Below, in pieces: positions 1 through 11,500 of a stretch of 64,000 nucleotides of DNA (positions are counted from its first letter, which is position 1; each line of letters opens with the position of its first letter). Where the stretch lies: positions 1,116,001 to 1,180,000 of the forward strand of contig JAPFFF010000037.1 of the NCBI GenBank assembly GCA_039105265.1, given 5' to 3'. Source of the DNA: Tritrichomonas musculus (Eukaryota > Parabasalia > Tritrichomonadida > Tritrichomonadidae). The notes under the pieces are model-generated. The model was not told the origin of the DNA and did not search any database. It was given only the letters and a program-made list of their open reading frames with translations. The position numbers were made by a program, and so were the translations under genes.

Positions 1-1500
1 GACACCAAAGCACTTAAAGAAGTAGTAATAATTATATTAACTTCATTATGTACAGCTTTTTTGAACTATTTAAACCCATTATCATTAATGCACAATCAAA
101 TGGAATTAATATTGATATCAGAAAATTTGGTATAGAACTCTTCAGCTATATTTTACGTTGGAAGTATAACCATAAACCTGTCTGTTTTATGTGAGTATAT
201 CTATTTACGAATCTCTCCAGATTTACCAGAACCAATTGTTGCTTCACAGATGAACTTCTTGGACCTAATTTGCTTAGTAATCTTAAATAAATCATACTTA
301 TTTTGGTTCATACTTAGATAATCATCATAATCCATATAATCAATTCTATTTCCATTCTCATCACAAAGTTCTATATCATGATATCAACTTGTTCTCCATT
401 AGTTATATTTTCAATCGTAGTTTCATCTTTTAATGGCTTACTGTTCTTATCGAAGTAACCTTCACACTGTATAGTGGATACTCTTTCAGGAATCTCATCA
501 AACATCTACTATTGTATATATGATGGATCTTGTACTTCAGGAGTAGGTATTGGCTGGACTTGTTCTGGTTGTTCTTTCAATAAGACACTATCATCACGAA
601 AGTCAATCATGGACATTATTAGTCCTTCATTATATGCCACAATAGTCATTCCTTATCTGCTACGATTAGTTCTACTTTATAGGACACAATCTCGCAAATG
701 TCATATATGAACCTTGTATAGAATTGTTTGGAAACGATTTCATATTATTTTAGCCAATCTCTCTTATTTAATGGTTTATTTAGCCATTATTCTAGGTTAT
801 CATTAATGAAAATGTCATATATAGATCTATCGTAGATATATATCTTTATTCTCATGCCATATTTAGCATTGTTATAAATACAATTACAGCTGATTTTGAG
901 AGGTTTTCGTCAATTAAAATAGCTGTCAGGCATATGTGGAAGGTTTATGCTAACTTAATCAAAGATGACAAAAATGTTAATTTTTGGTAGGATGAATGAA
1001 TTAGGGCTAGGGATGTGTTTAAGATACCTAGTGTCTGGAGCACTCACCAGTATTACTAATACATGAAAGCTTAATTGAGATAACCAAAGAATTTGATTAA
1101 GTAGCATTAATAAGTGCGACTGCTGATGATATTAAACACTTTGTTTGCCTTAAATTACTATATAATCGTTAATTCATGTATTAATGAGAGATATAATCGA
1201 AACATCTATATTAATAAGTTGATACCAGATGTGACTGAACAACGAGCAGAAATAGTGAACTTAATTGATTGAAAGAGAATGAATTAAGATATGGTTTTAG
1301 TTAAGATGAAAGATAAGAAAGAGTATAAGATATTGAAAGATCTCTTGAAAGATAGATACAAGGTCATATACAGCAGATAATAAGGAGGCTAGGTTGGACG
1401 AAGATGAATTATTCGAAAAAAGTGCTAATGCTATTATATCGACCTCATCAATCCAGAATTGACAATTTATTAAAGAGAATATTCTATATATATATTGGTC
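1..1500 (-). mobile_element. decayed Polinton/Maverick-like remnant
   Basis: No long reading frame survives. Read on the minus strand, about 360-520 gives short matches to the minor capsid (penton-like) protein of the complete Polinton at 59474-60433; both contain GYFDKN preceded by a similar acidic context. The neighbouring sequence is also coding-like but scrambled. I read this as an old, heavily decayed copy with many breaks, much older than the complete element in this window. The resemblance is short, so the family call is tentative and the extent is approximate. Confidence 0.4.
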
Positions 1501-1745
1501 TAAGCATATATCAGTACTAGTAGTATATATTTAGAGGTGTTTCTGCATTTCATGCTTTCCAGCCTCTTAAAAGCCAATGACGAGCCATCATAACCGTCGG
1601 GAACCGTTTATTTTAGTGCGACAGAGCAATTTTTTTAGGTTTTTGTCCGAAAAAAAAAAGCTAAAAAATATATGTTTTTATCATGAATGATGACCCGGAG
1701 GTGAATTTTCAAGCATAGAAGTTCAAACCCCGAATTTTTATATAC

Positions 1746-1773
1746 AAAAAAAAAAAAAAAAAAAAAAAAAAAA
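1746..1773. repeat. poly(A) tract of 28 nt
   Basis: An uninterrupted run of A, just before a copy of the GAGGTRCGRGAACT motif at 1782. It may mark the end of an old inserted sequence. Confidence 0.9.
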
Positions 1774-1781
1774 TAAAAATA

Positions 1782-1797
1782 AGAGGTACGAGAACTA
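1782..1797 (+). repeat. copy of dispersed GAGGTRCGRGAACT motif
   Basis: Matches motif copies at 18891, 20022, 21344 (inverted) and 26745 (inverted). It may be a terminus of an unnamed repeat element. Confidence 0.5.
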
Positions 1798-2598
1798 CCT
1801 TTGGTTAACCAATTTATTTCAAATTTAGATATTTATTTACACAGGTAAAATAATGTATAATTAATGTATAATTGTTTAATTTGGTTCGCTACAAGTAATA
1901 GTATATTGATTTTAAAATTGAATATGAGAAAATAAACAATTCAAATTTTTATTTCTAAAAAAATAAAAAAAGAGCACCAAATAATTTGTTTTTTAAGGTA
2001 ATTTTTATATTTGTTTAAATAAAATAATTTAAATATTCACATTTTTAACTTTTGTAATCGTTGAGCAATTAAAGGATTTCAATATTCGAAATTTAAACAA
2101 ACAAAGAATATAGCATAAAATGATATATTATTACTAATATCAATGATATTATTTGATAATTCATAAATTAAATTATTTCCTTGGTTAAAAGTTACGATTA
2201 TGAAACAAAGATTCTCAAAAATATGTTTTATTGTTGTCTTTTGACAAATAACTGATATTTAATTGGTTTAATAATTATTTCTTTAACGAATAATGCATGG
2301 TTTATATAGATATAATCTGAAATTCTTGATAATTATTTATTTTAGTCTTATTCATTATAACAGCCTGTTATTATTATATTATTATTTAATTTAATGAAAG
2401 TATTAAGCGTATAAAGTGTGAAAGTAGATTTATAAAATTATTGAAGATAAGATCTGTCCTCTGTTTGCTATTTCAAGATAAAAAAAAATATTTTTTAAAA
2501 TAAATTTCGTCCAAAAATTATATATTACTTTTTATTTATTTTTAATTTACTGATATTTAAGAAATATTAATAAAATATTATATAACGGAATATGTACA

Positions 2599-2669
2599 GA
2601 ATTTTGAGGGGATTTAAGCCTAACGAACATTGCATTGAATTTTGAGGGGATTTAAGCCTAACGAACATT
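2599..2669. repeat. tandem duplication, 38-bp period
   Basis: Two near-perfect copies of a unit containing TTTTGAGGGGATTTAAGCC and then TAACGAACATT. A diverged third trace (GGCTAACGAATTATT) lies near 3087. The unit is GC-richer than its surroundings and non-coding. Confidence 0.85.
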
Positions 2670-2700
2670 TCTACTCAATTCTTTTATAACTTTTTGTGAA

Positions 2701-2730
2701 TATAAAAATAAAACTACGCCCGTCGAGCGG
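2701..2730 (-). repeat. copy of CTCGNCNGGCGTAG motif
   Basis: On the minus strand it reads CGCTCGACGGGCGTAGTTTT and continues into a T-rich flank. Related copies are at 19321, 20123 and 20900 (inverted). These are GC islands in DNA that is otherwise about four-fifths AT. Confidence 0.55.
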
Positions 2731-3195
2731 ATTTATAAATAATCATAATATAATATCATACAATATAATTTAATTCTAATATAAAATTATTATCCCCATA
2801 AAATTAATATTATAGCTAGATATTTATGTTTTCTATAATTTTTTTGTTAAAATAAATTTATCTCATTTATATTATAATATTATATATATATTAATTAGAA
2901 ATTATATCAATAATATTATTTAGAATATGATGAAATGAATAAATAATCAATATTGGTTCAACTTCAATCATATTCTTGAAAATATCTAAAATTTAAATTT
3001 CGACATATGAACTTTCAAATAGTTTGATACTGATATGTAATATACATAATCAATTATATACTTTATTTTATTAAAAAAAACATAAGGCTAACGAATTATT
3101 TTTTGAAAAATCAATCCTTTTTTAAAACAAAAAATCAATCCTTTTATTTAAATAAATTATTTATTAATAAATAATTTATAAATTTGATAAAGACA

Positions 3196-3218
3196 CTTTT
3201 TGAGCGTAGCTCAAAAAG
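3196..3218. promoter_or_regulatory. perfect hairpin upstream of the vWA/kinase gene
   Basis: CTTTTTGAGC, loop GTA, GCTCAAAAAG: two perfect 10-nt arms, 56 bp before the first in-frame ATG at 3274. It could be an operator-like palindrome or chance. The reading frame stays open across it. Confidence 0.4.
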
Positions 3219-3273
3219 CGGCTATCTTGTTAATAATTCAAAAAAATTCCCTCTCGAATATCTCAATTTTATA

Positions 3274-6200
3274 ATGCCACTTATTAAATACCGGACAAAT
3301 GAACAGAATATAAATGAAATCATGGTCGATAATAATATAACTGTTTCTGATTTTATGAGTCTTATCAGTAAAAATTCAAGTTTAAAAATAAAAAAAAGTA
3401 TATTTCGAGGTAAAATTCTCAATGATGACGATTTACTCAGAAATTATTTAACAAGTCCCGACAATGTTTTAACTTTGTTGACAGATGACTCTCAACTGAG
3501 TGATGATATTATGGATTTGGAGCAAGAACTTAATGAAAAGAAAAAAAAAAAAAGAAGTAGAAAATGCAGTCTCATCATCTATTTCAATCCGTGCAAATAG
3601 CAATATTAATAGGCGAGGTTTTAATTTTACTTTTACAATATATACAACAGCAACGCCAGATTCAATGCTTCACGGTAATAAAATCGATTTATCTCTTAGA
3701 TGCAAGTATAGCAGTGTATATAGTGCAATTGAAAGTCTTATTTCAAATTTTTCAGGGATTGATTATGAATTTGATCTCCATCTTTTTCTCCCTGGAGGTG
3801 TTTACTTCAAGTCAGGAGCTTTACTTGATTATTATATTGATCCAGAAGAAATTTCTTTCGATAATATATATGTAATTGTAACCAGAACCACAGATATTTC
3901 ATATTCACTCGATGATGAAATTAAAGAGCCATGTTCTTGTTCAACCCCTCAAATGAGAGAAATATTATCGCCAATATGTGAATCATCAACTACAGGATTA
4001 ACTCAAATTGCCTCATTTCTCGGATACATGTTCCATGGAGGCCTTAACAGTGAGCAAATTTTACTTGCACTTGCCAAAATTACCCGATTTGCTCCTCTTG
4101 TTGTTAATCTGTATAGATTGATAGAAAACCGACCAATTAATGTTATCAATATTTTGGCCATAACCGCTCCACTTTTCACCTTATTCCGTTCCATGCTTCC
4201 AACTCAAGTTAAAAATGAAAATGTTTTTGAATACACATTAAACTTTTTGTCACTTTTTGAAGGCATCACAGACACAGAATACTTGAAATTCTATGAAATT
4301 GACACTGAGAATAAAAAAGACTGTGAAGAAATGGAGCATTTTTTGAAATATTGCCAAAATACAGAGCAACAAAGACATGTTATTATTTGGACAGCTGATA
4401 CAATCAATCCAAGTTTTCAATCAGTTTTGATGAATCCAAATTTTGAAACAATTGAAAACATTTTTTCAAAAATAACAACTTTTAAACCAGTCCCACCTTT
4501 GTCACTTCATTACATTTTTTATCCAACCTTTATTCGTGGAAATGGAGATGGAAAAAGTGTCATGCTATTTATTAAAGAAGTTCCTGATAAAGAAAGCGTA
4601 GTTTCATTTATAAATCCAATTGAAGGCCAAATAAAAGAGATCAAGATTGAAGAACTAGCAAATCAAGTGAATTGTGATAAAAAAGATGATGTTTTCGCAC
4701 TCGTTGATCCAAATCAAGTTGATCAGATCATTTTCATCTGTTTCGACGAGTCTCGTTCAATGAAATGGAAAATGGAAGGTGGAAATCCAATCCATAATGA
4801 AAAAACGAGAGCAGCTGTTGCCTCTGAATTTTTGAAAGCACTTGTTAAGCAATCTTATGCATTACGTGTTTCTTCATTTTATGGATTGATTAGCTTTGGT
4901 TCAGAAGTCAAAGTTCATCAGGAATTAACTGCAATGACTTCTGATTTCATACAAAGTTTTATGATGCAATTAACATGGCTCAGCAAAAGATTCGTGATCT
5001 TGTTAAATTAAAAAATGGGAAACCACGCTTCCCTAATTCTAGACTTCGAATTATTGTAATCACTGATGGTACTGATAACAAGTCAAAAATACCTCCAGAA
5101 AAATTGATTAATGAACTCATTAAGAATGAAATTGTTGTTGATACCGTCTTAGTTTCTTTGGTTGATCAAAGTATTGGTTGTTGCACAATTTCGAAGCTAA
5201 CAGGCGGACTTTGCTTTATGCCGAAGAATTTTGAAGATGGAATTCGTATCTTTGAACAAGAAGCATTTATGAACATTAAAATTAGACATATGAATCCACT
5301 TCTTTATAATGAAATAACATCAAAGATCTTTTCAAGTGTGATAAATAAATTCAATGGTCAATATGACTCTTATGCACCAAATCAGATGATATTAAATGCA
5401 CGATCAAAAGTAAGTCTTGCTACTCCAAATTACATGTATTACATGTCAATGAAAAAGAAAATAATTAATTATCGAATTTGGCGTTCTTTTGTTGAATTAA
5501 ACATCATATCTAGAAACCCAAATGAATCTTACGTTGTTTATTCATTATATTCAACACCTGAAGAATGGAGAGTTTTCATAAAAGGTCCTAAAAATACTTC
5601 TTTCAGCGATAAATGGTTGAATTTATATATGACGATTCCTTCTAAATATCCATATGAACCTCCTCGATTTAGATTCCTGACGATTCCTTTCCATCCAAAT
5701 GTAAGTTCTGAAGGAACAGTTCTTTTCAACTTAAACGATAAAGATTACACATCATCGTTAGGAATTGATTCAATCATAACTGGAATCATTAACATTCTTC
5801 AAAACCCTGATTTAAATTATGCAATTAATAAAGAAGCAATGGAACTATTCAAGAACGATTTAAACGAGTTCAAAAAGAGGCAAAAAAATGGTGATACAGG
5901 TTGTGATGATTATAATAAATATTTGCAAGATGTAAAGATATATAGCGAAATACCTGCCAATGTTGTTATACCCGATGAAGATAGAAATAAATCATCTCTT
6001 ATTTCATTGACCAAAGATGCTGTTAGTAAAGCTGTTGCAAATGGAAGCAAAGTAAATGATCAATGCTTACTTGAAATCAACGATTATGAAATAATTGAAA
6101 AGCTTGGATCAGGTGGTTTTGGTATTGTTTATTTGATTAAAGAAAAAAATACTGGTTTTGAATTTGCAGCAAAAGTTTCCAAAACAAGAGTTGGTTAAGA

Positions 6201-7953
6201 ATCGATCATTGATTACATTAAAGAAGTGAATGTCATGTGGAGTTTTAATCATGCTGCCATTGCTAAATTATATGGATATTGTTTAAAAGATTTTGATGAT
6301 GACGACAGACAAGTCATAATAATGGAAAATGTTCCAAATGGCGACTTGCATACAGTTATTGAAGAAGATAGAAATGGAAACCCAAGAGAAGGTTGGGACA
6401 ATACACAAAAACTCATTAATCTTTATGGAATTGCATCTGGAATGGCATATTCTGCTTCTTATGGGGTTTTGCATAGTGATTTAAAGCCAGCAAACATATT
6501 GATGACAAATGATCTCCGTCCGAAAATCACTGACTTTGATACAATTCGAATCGAAGAAGAAGGATTTGTACAAAGTTGCAATCTCTCTGATGATGATATA
6601 TCATCTCCTCTTTATACAGCTCCTGAAGTCATTGAAGGTGATGATTATAATGAAAAATCAGATGTTTACTCATATGCGATCATTGCATATGAAATAATAA
6701 CATCACTCGTACCATTTCCAAAATATAGATCAAGATATAAGCTTGAATTTGCAGTAGTCAAAGGTTTGCGACCAACTATCCCCGACAATGTTGGCCCTAT
6801 GTATGAACAATTGATAAAAGATTGTTGGAACGGTGATCCAAAAAAGCGTCCATCATTCAAAGACATCGTGAATAGATTAAAAGAACACGAGTTTTTAAAT
6901 GCTGAAATAGATGAAGAAAGGTTCAATTATTATGTCAATTATATCGATCATTACAAAGATATATTCACGCAGAGCCAATACATTCGTCCAATTAAACAAA
7001 GAAACAAGATGAAAAAGAATGAACATTTGGACTTTTCTGATGAAGTTCTTAAACAATCGAAATCAATTAAAATCCTTAATTTAAAGCAATATATAAAAGG
7101 AAAGGTTATTGGAAAAGGTCAATATAGTCAAGTCGTTCGTGTTGAACAAGAAGGAACAGGAATCGTGTTTGCAGCCAAGATTTCTAATGAACGAGTATCT
7201 AATGAAGTTAGTAAAAATATTTTGAGTGAAATAAATATTATGATGAGTTTCAATCATCCTTCAATTTTGAAGTTCGTTGGATACAGTCCTGTTGATTTTG
7301 AAAATGCTCCAAAACCAACAATTGTCACTGAATTTTCATCAAATGGCTCACTTCAAAATGTCATTGATAAAGCATCTGATTACCCAAATTGGAACGATAC
7401 GAAATCACTCATTGTAATTTACGGAATTGTTGCTGGAATGTCATTTTTACATGAGCACAAAATTTTACATAACGATCTTAAACCGTCAAATATTTTGCTT
7501 GATGATGATTTCCATCCAAAAATTGCCGATTTCGGTCTTTCTCAAGTTATTGCAAAAGATGAAGATAATTCATCAAAAACTTTAAATGTGAAAGGAACAC
7601 CAAATTACATTGCACCTGAAGTCTGGGATGATCAGATATACAGTGAGGCAAGTGATGTGTACTCTTTTGGAATCCTTCTTTATGAATTGGTCTTCAAACA
7701 GAAAGCTTTCGCTGGATTGAAGCCAGTTCAAATTGAATTCAAGGTGACAAGTAATGAAAGGCCACAATTTCGACAAGATATCAAATCAAAGGCTTTCGTG
7801 TCGCTGATAAAGAGGTGTTGGGCTCAGAATCCAAAAGCTAGGCCGTCTTTCAAAGAACTCATGATTGAACTCAAAGATAAAAAATACATATCAAACAAAG
7901 TAAATCAAGATGAATATAAAAACTACATTCAATTTCTACAGGATTTTAAATGA
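3274..7953 (+). pseudogene. Ubl - vWA - E2-variant - dual protein kinase gene (broken)
   Basis: One diverged long gene, recognised by collinearity with the opposite-strand paralogue at 8570-12370. Order: a ubiquitin-like domain from the ATG at 3274; an unnamed conserved region; a vWA domain (MIDAS start DESRS, then YDAI and VITDGTD); a UBC fold whose active-site cysteine position is Leu (HPNV..EGTVLFNL), so an E2 variant; then two kinase domains. Kinase 1 has GSGGFG, AAK, HSDLKPAN, and DFD instead of DFG. Kinase 2 has GKGQYS, HNDLKPSN, DFG and APEV and looks more complete. Breaks: a frame change at a 14-A run (3541-3554); a frame change near 4960 where roughly 14 residues holding the MIDAS threonine segment appear lost; and an in-frame TAA at 6196-6198 just after the kinase-1 lysine. 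The A-run change could be a sequencing error; the other two suggest real decay. No trichomonad-type intron signals are seen. Whether kinase 2 is still expressed is unknown. Confidence 0.75.
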
Positions 7954-8569
7954 AATATCATTCCAAAAAAAATATGTGAAATGTTATCAAAAAAAATTGT
8001 TTAAATAATCTATTTTTTTTTTGAATTCTCCTTTGAATAGCAATTTCCAATAATATAACAATGATGCAGGATGTCCATTATCTGCAACTATTTTTAAAAA
8101 AAAAAGTTTTGCTTCTTCATTCTTATTGATTACTTAAATTATATTCATTAATTAAGCTTGTCTTTTTTTTTTTTTTTTTAATTAATGCTTACTCCAATTC
8201 TTCATTTTTATGAATCCTATCTCCGAGTATACATGTTTTTCTTAACATAAACATCTTCATTTTCTTTTAGAACTGATTCCTTAAAATAATTTTCAATCAA
8301 TGTTGATATTCAAATATTTGAATGATAATATAAGTTCTCTAAAAATCGATAAAAAATAATTTTGGGCATCCTGTGAATATCTCTGATTTACTTTTTTTCC
8401 TATCAAAAAAGAAATAAATAATATATGTATATAAAATAAAAATAGAACTAATTTTTTTTTTTTTTTTTTAAATAACTTTTTTAATCCAACTCTTTAAATA
8501 AATCATTTTGAAAGTTCTAGATGTAATTTTTTTTTTGGGTAGCTTTTCATTAACAAAATGATAAATGAC
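7954..8569. other. convergent intergenic region, no gene seen
   Basis: Very AT-rich, with several 10-16 nt T or A runs (for example near 8165 and 8455). It separates the 3' ends of the two giant paralogues. I see no RNA gene or open frame. Confidence 0.8.
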
Positions 8570-11500
8570 TCATGGATTTTTAATATTATTTAAATACTCT
8601 GGCTCAATGATTACATCTTTCTTTTCTTTCAAGAAGTATTCAACATTTGCCTCTTCTGGCATTTCATCGTCTTCATCTTCATCATCATTTTCATGATAAT
8701 TATTTTCCTTTTTCCACTTATTAATATTCGTTTGCATTACAGAATCGACAGTTAATTTTTGATTTTTATCAAGAAGAATTGGTTTTCCATTTGGATCAAT
8801 TTTACTTTTACAAAAAGGTTTTTCTTCTTTCAAATATTTTCGAAGAGCTTCTCTTTCATAGTAAATTTGCGTTGGCTGAGCTTTCACAGGTTCTTTCATA
8901 ATTTTTCTAGTAATTGGGCATATAAAACCTTCAGGAACATCAGCAATTGACAAGTTTTGAGCATCTATTTGACCATCTGGCTGTATCTTCCAATCTTTTT
9001 CCCATTCTTCAGGCGTGTCTTTTCCGTTCATATTGTTCCATTCGTTGACGGTTTGCTCGAATTCATTCATGCGACTTTTGAGATTTTCTCGCTTTAAGTC
9101 GACAGGGCTATCGAAGTTTGGCTCGTAGAGGAGGAGTCTTATTTCGCCGATTAAATCACGAACTGATTTGTCACTTCTGTAATTCTGATCGAGTGTGTCG
9201 AGGCAGATTCTTCCATGATCAGTGATGTTTGGATGGAAGGGAGGCTTAATGAATCTGAAGAAAGGATAATGCTGAGGATATTCTGGTGTAAATTCGATGA
9301 TTAAGAAGAACCATTTCTTTTCGTAGAATTTACCGAATCCTTTGATTAGGACACGCCAAACATCGACTCTGTCTTTCAGTGGAAACACACGAATGTCTCC
9401 GTCTGGCTCGTTGACAATCTTCATCAATTCACGAATGATTCTCTTTTGATTTGGATGCGCTGATTGGGCCACTTTTCCTAATTGTAATTCTTTGCTGAAT
9501 TCGGAGATTGCATACGAAGGACTCGTGACAAGCCTGTTTTCATCTGCATATTCAAATGGTTTGATTTTAATCTCTTTATCGAGATCGTTCTCAGTGTATT
9601 TTGGCAGTTTTCCAAAGACTTCTTGCGTGAGTGTTCCTTTATGAAACTCACCAAATTGACGGATGTCAACGTTGAAAAATCCTTCTTGATTGAAGAGATT
9701 GATACCTGTTTTAAGGTTTCGTGGAAATATTGCAATTCCGCCCGTATATCTTGATATTGCAACGAGTCCTTTTGCAATTTCACTTGAGACGATGATTGCA
9801 TCAACTCTGATCTCGAATTGAAGAAGGAAGTTTGAAACTGCGGCTGTTTCAACATTAGGACAAGCATCTTCACCATCCGAAATGACCATAATTCTGCGGA
9901 CAGCCTTTGGATACTTGTTTATCAAGAAGTCTTCCTTATTAACGTTTGCTCCAGGACAAGCTTCCACTATTTGATAAGCAGTTTCTTGGCACATTTTCAT
10001 CATTTGATAGGCCGCTGCTTGGAGAGTTGCCATGTTCTTGTTGAGCGATATCTGGCAGTATTCATATGTCATATTAAGAGGACCTCTGTCAGTTTCTTTT
10101 TCTCTTTCTGGGCTTGCTTGACATGATTGCATTATCTCGTTGTAGACGGCTTGTAAAGGCTCGATTTTGGCCGGTCCTTGGAGGACTCTTTTTAACTTTT
10201 CAACATATGAGTTGTACGTTGCATTCTTCGTATAAGAAGAAGAGTTACCAATTCGCATCAACTCGTTCGCTAAGCTACGGAGGAAATCAACATCTTTGCT
10301 CGTTGTTTCCTGGCATAATTTCAATAATTGATTAATTACTGCTTGGCAAGCATCAACAATCTTCTTGGACGGTCCTTGACAATTTCCCATGTTTTTATTA
10401 GCTGCTGCTTGGCAAGCCTGTGTTATTTCATTGACTGCTCTCTGACATGATTCCATCATTTGGGGCGGAGGATCAATACTTTTATTAGTGACTTCTTGGA
10501 ATAATTCCATTATTTTATTGGCAGCTGCCTTGCAAGCTTCCATGTTATTTTTTGCAGCTTCTTCACGAGCTTCAATTATCTTATCAAGAGATGCTCTGCA
10601 GACTTCCAGAATCCTGTTTGCTGGTCCTTGACAAGCTTCCATTATTTTGTTTGCTGCTGTCTGCATCGCAGTTGCCATACGAGTGCCGCCATAAAGTCCT
10701 TCATTTGGCAAGATCATTTTCTTTTGGAAATCATTAACAAGAGGATTGAGCTCGTTTCTTATCTCACAACGGTGATCAAACATGATTGATCCATAAAGCG
10801 ATGTTGTGTGAAATCTGTAGCAAGTGTTTGTGAACTTGACAAAGAACTTTTGCGATGCTTGAAATCTATTGAGACCATCACTGAATCCAGAGCTCATTGA
10901 ACCAGACTTATCAATAACAATGAAGACAATTTGTTTCACTTTATCTGAATCAACAGATTTCAAGGCTTCATGCTCAAACGATTTACTTTCAGAATCAACT
11001 CCAATTGTTTTAATTGCAATGTTTTCATACGTGTCGTGCTCAATGTGACCTACTTCTGGATTTATGTAATCAATCTTGTCCTTTTCTGTTTCTTCTTTGG
11101 ATACCGAAGCAGCTAAATAAAGCCATGGACCATTTTTGCCATGGAAAAGACAAACTCTGTGCGTCACACGAAGAGACATTGGCGGAATGATTTGTAATGT
11201 TTTCGTCAGTTCCATTGCATTTTTAAAGTCTTTATCATTTAATGAAGGAAGATTAAATCGTACCCAATCCATGCTTCTAAAATCTGGGTCAAATGCAATG
11301 AAACTTTCAATATTTGGAAAGTCTTTCTCTGGAAAGTTGTCATGGAAGTACTTTTCATATCCAATGCTGTAGAAAGGACGAATGAATTCGGTGCATGGAA
11401 TTCTGTTGCTTATTTTTACATTCATAAAGAATGTTAAGAATTCAACTGTGTGTCTGAAAATATTAGATTGGTCTTTGAAATTGGAGCCCATCTCTTGAAA

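Noticed and set aside
474-710. 78-codon plus-strand frame in the first 1.5 kb
   Set aside because: The coding-like signal is on the minus strand (penton-like residues); this frame is its shadow in a decayed remnant.
3184-3273. TTG start at 3184 for the vWA/kinase gene and GTG start at 12436 for the U-box gene
   Set aside because: Non-ATG starts; the ATGs at 3274 and 12370 both begin the shared ubiquitin-like fold.
3541-6225. Introns explaining the frame changes in the vWA/kinase gene
   Set aside because: No GTAYGT donor or ACTAACACACAG-type acceptor, as known from trichomonads, at the break points.
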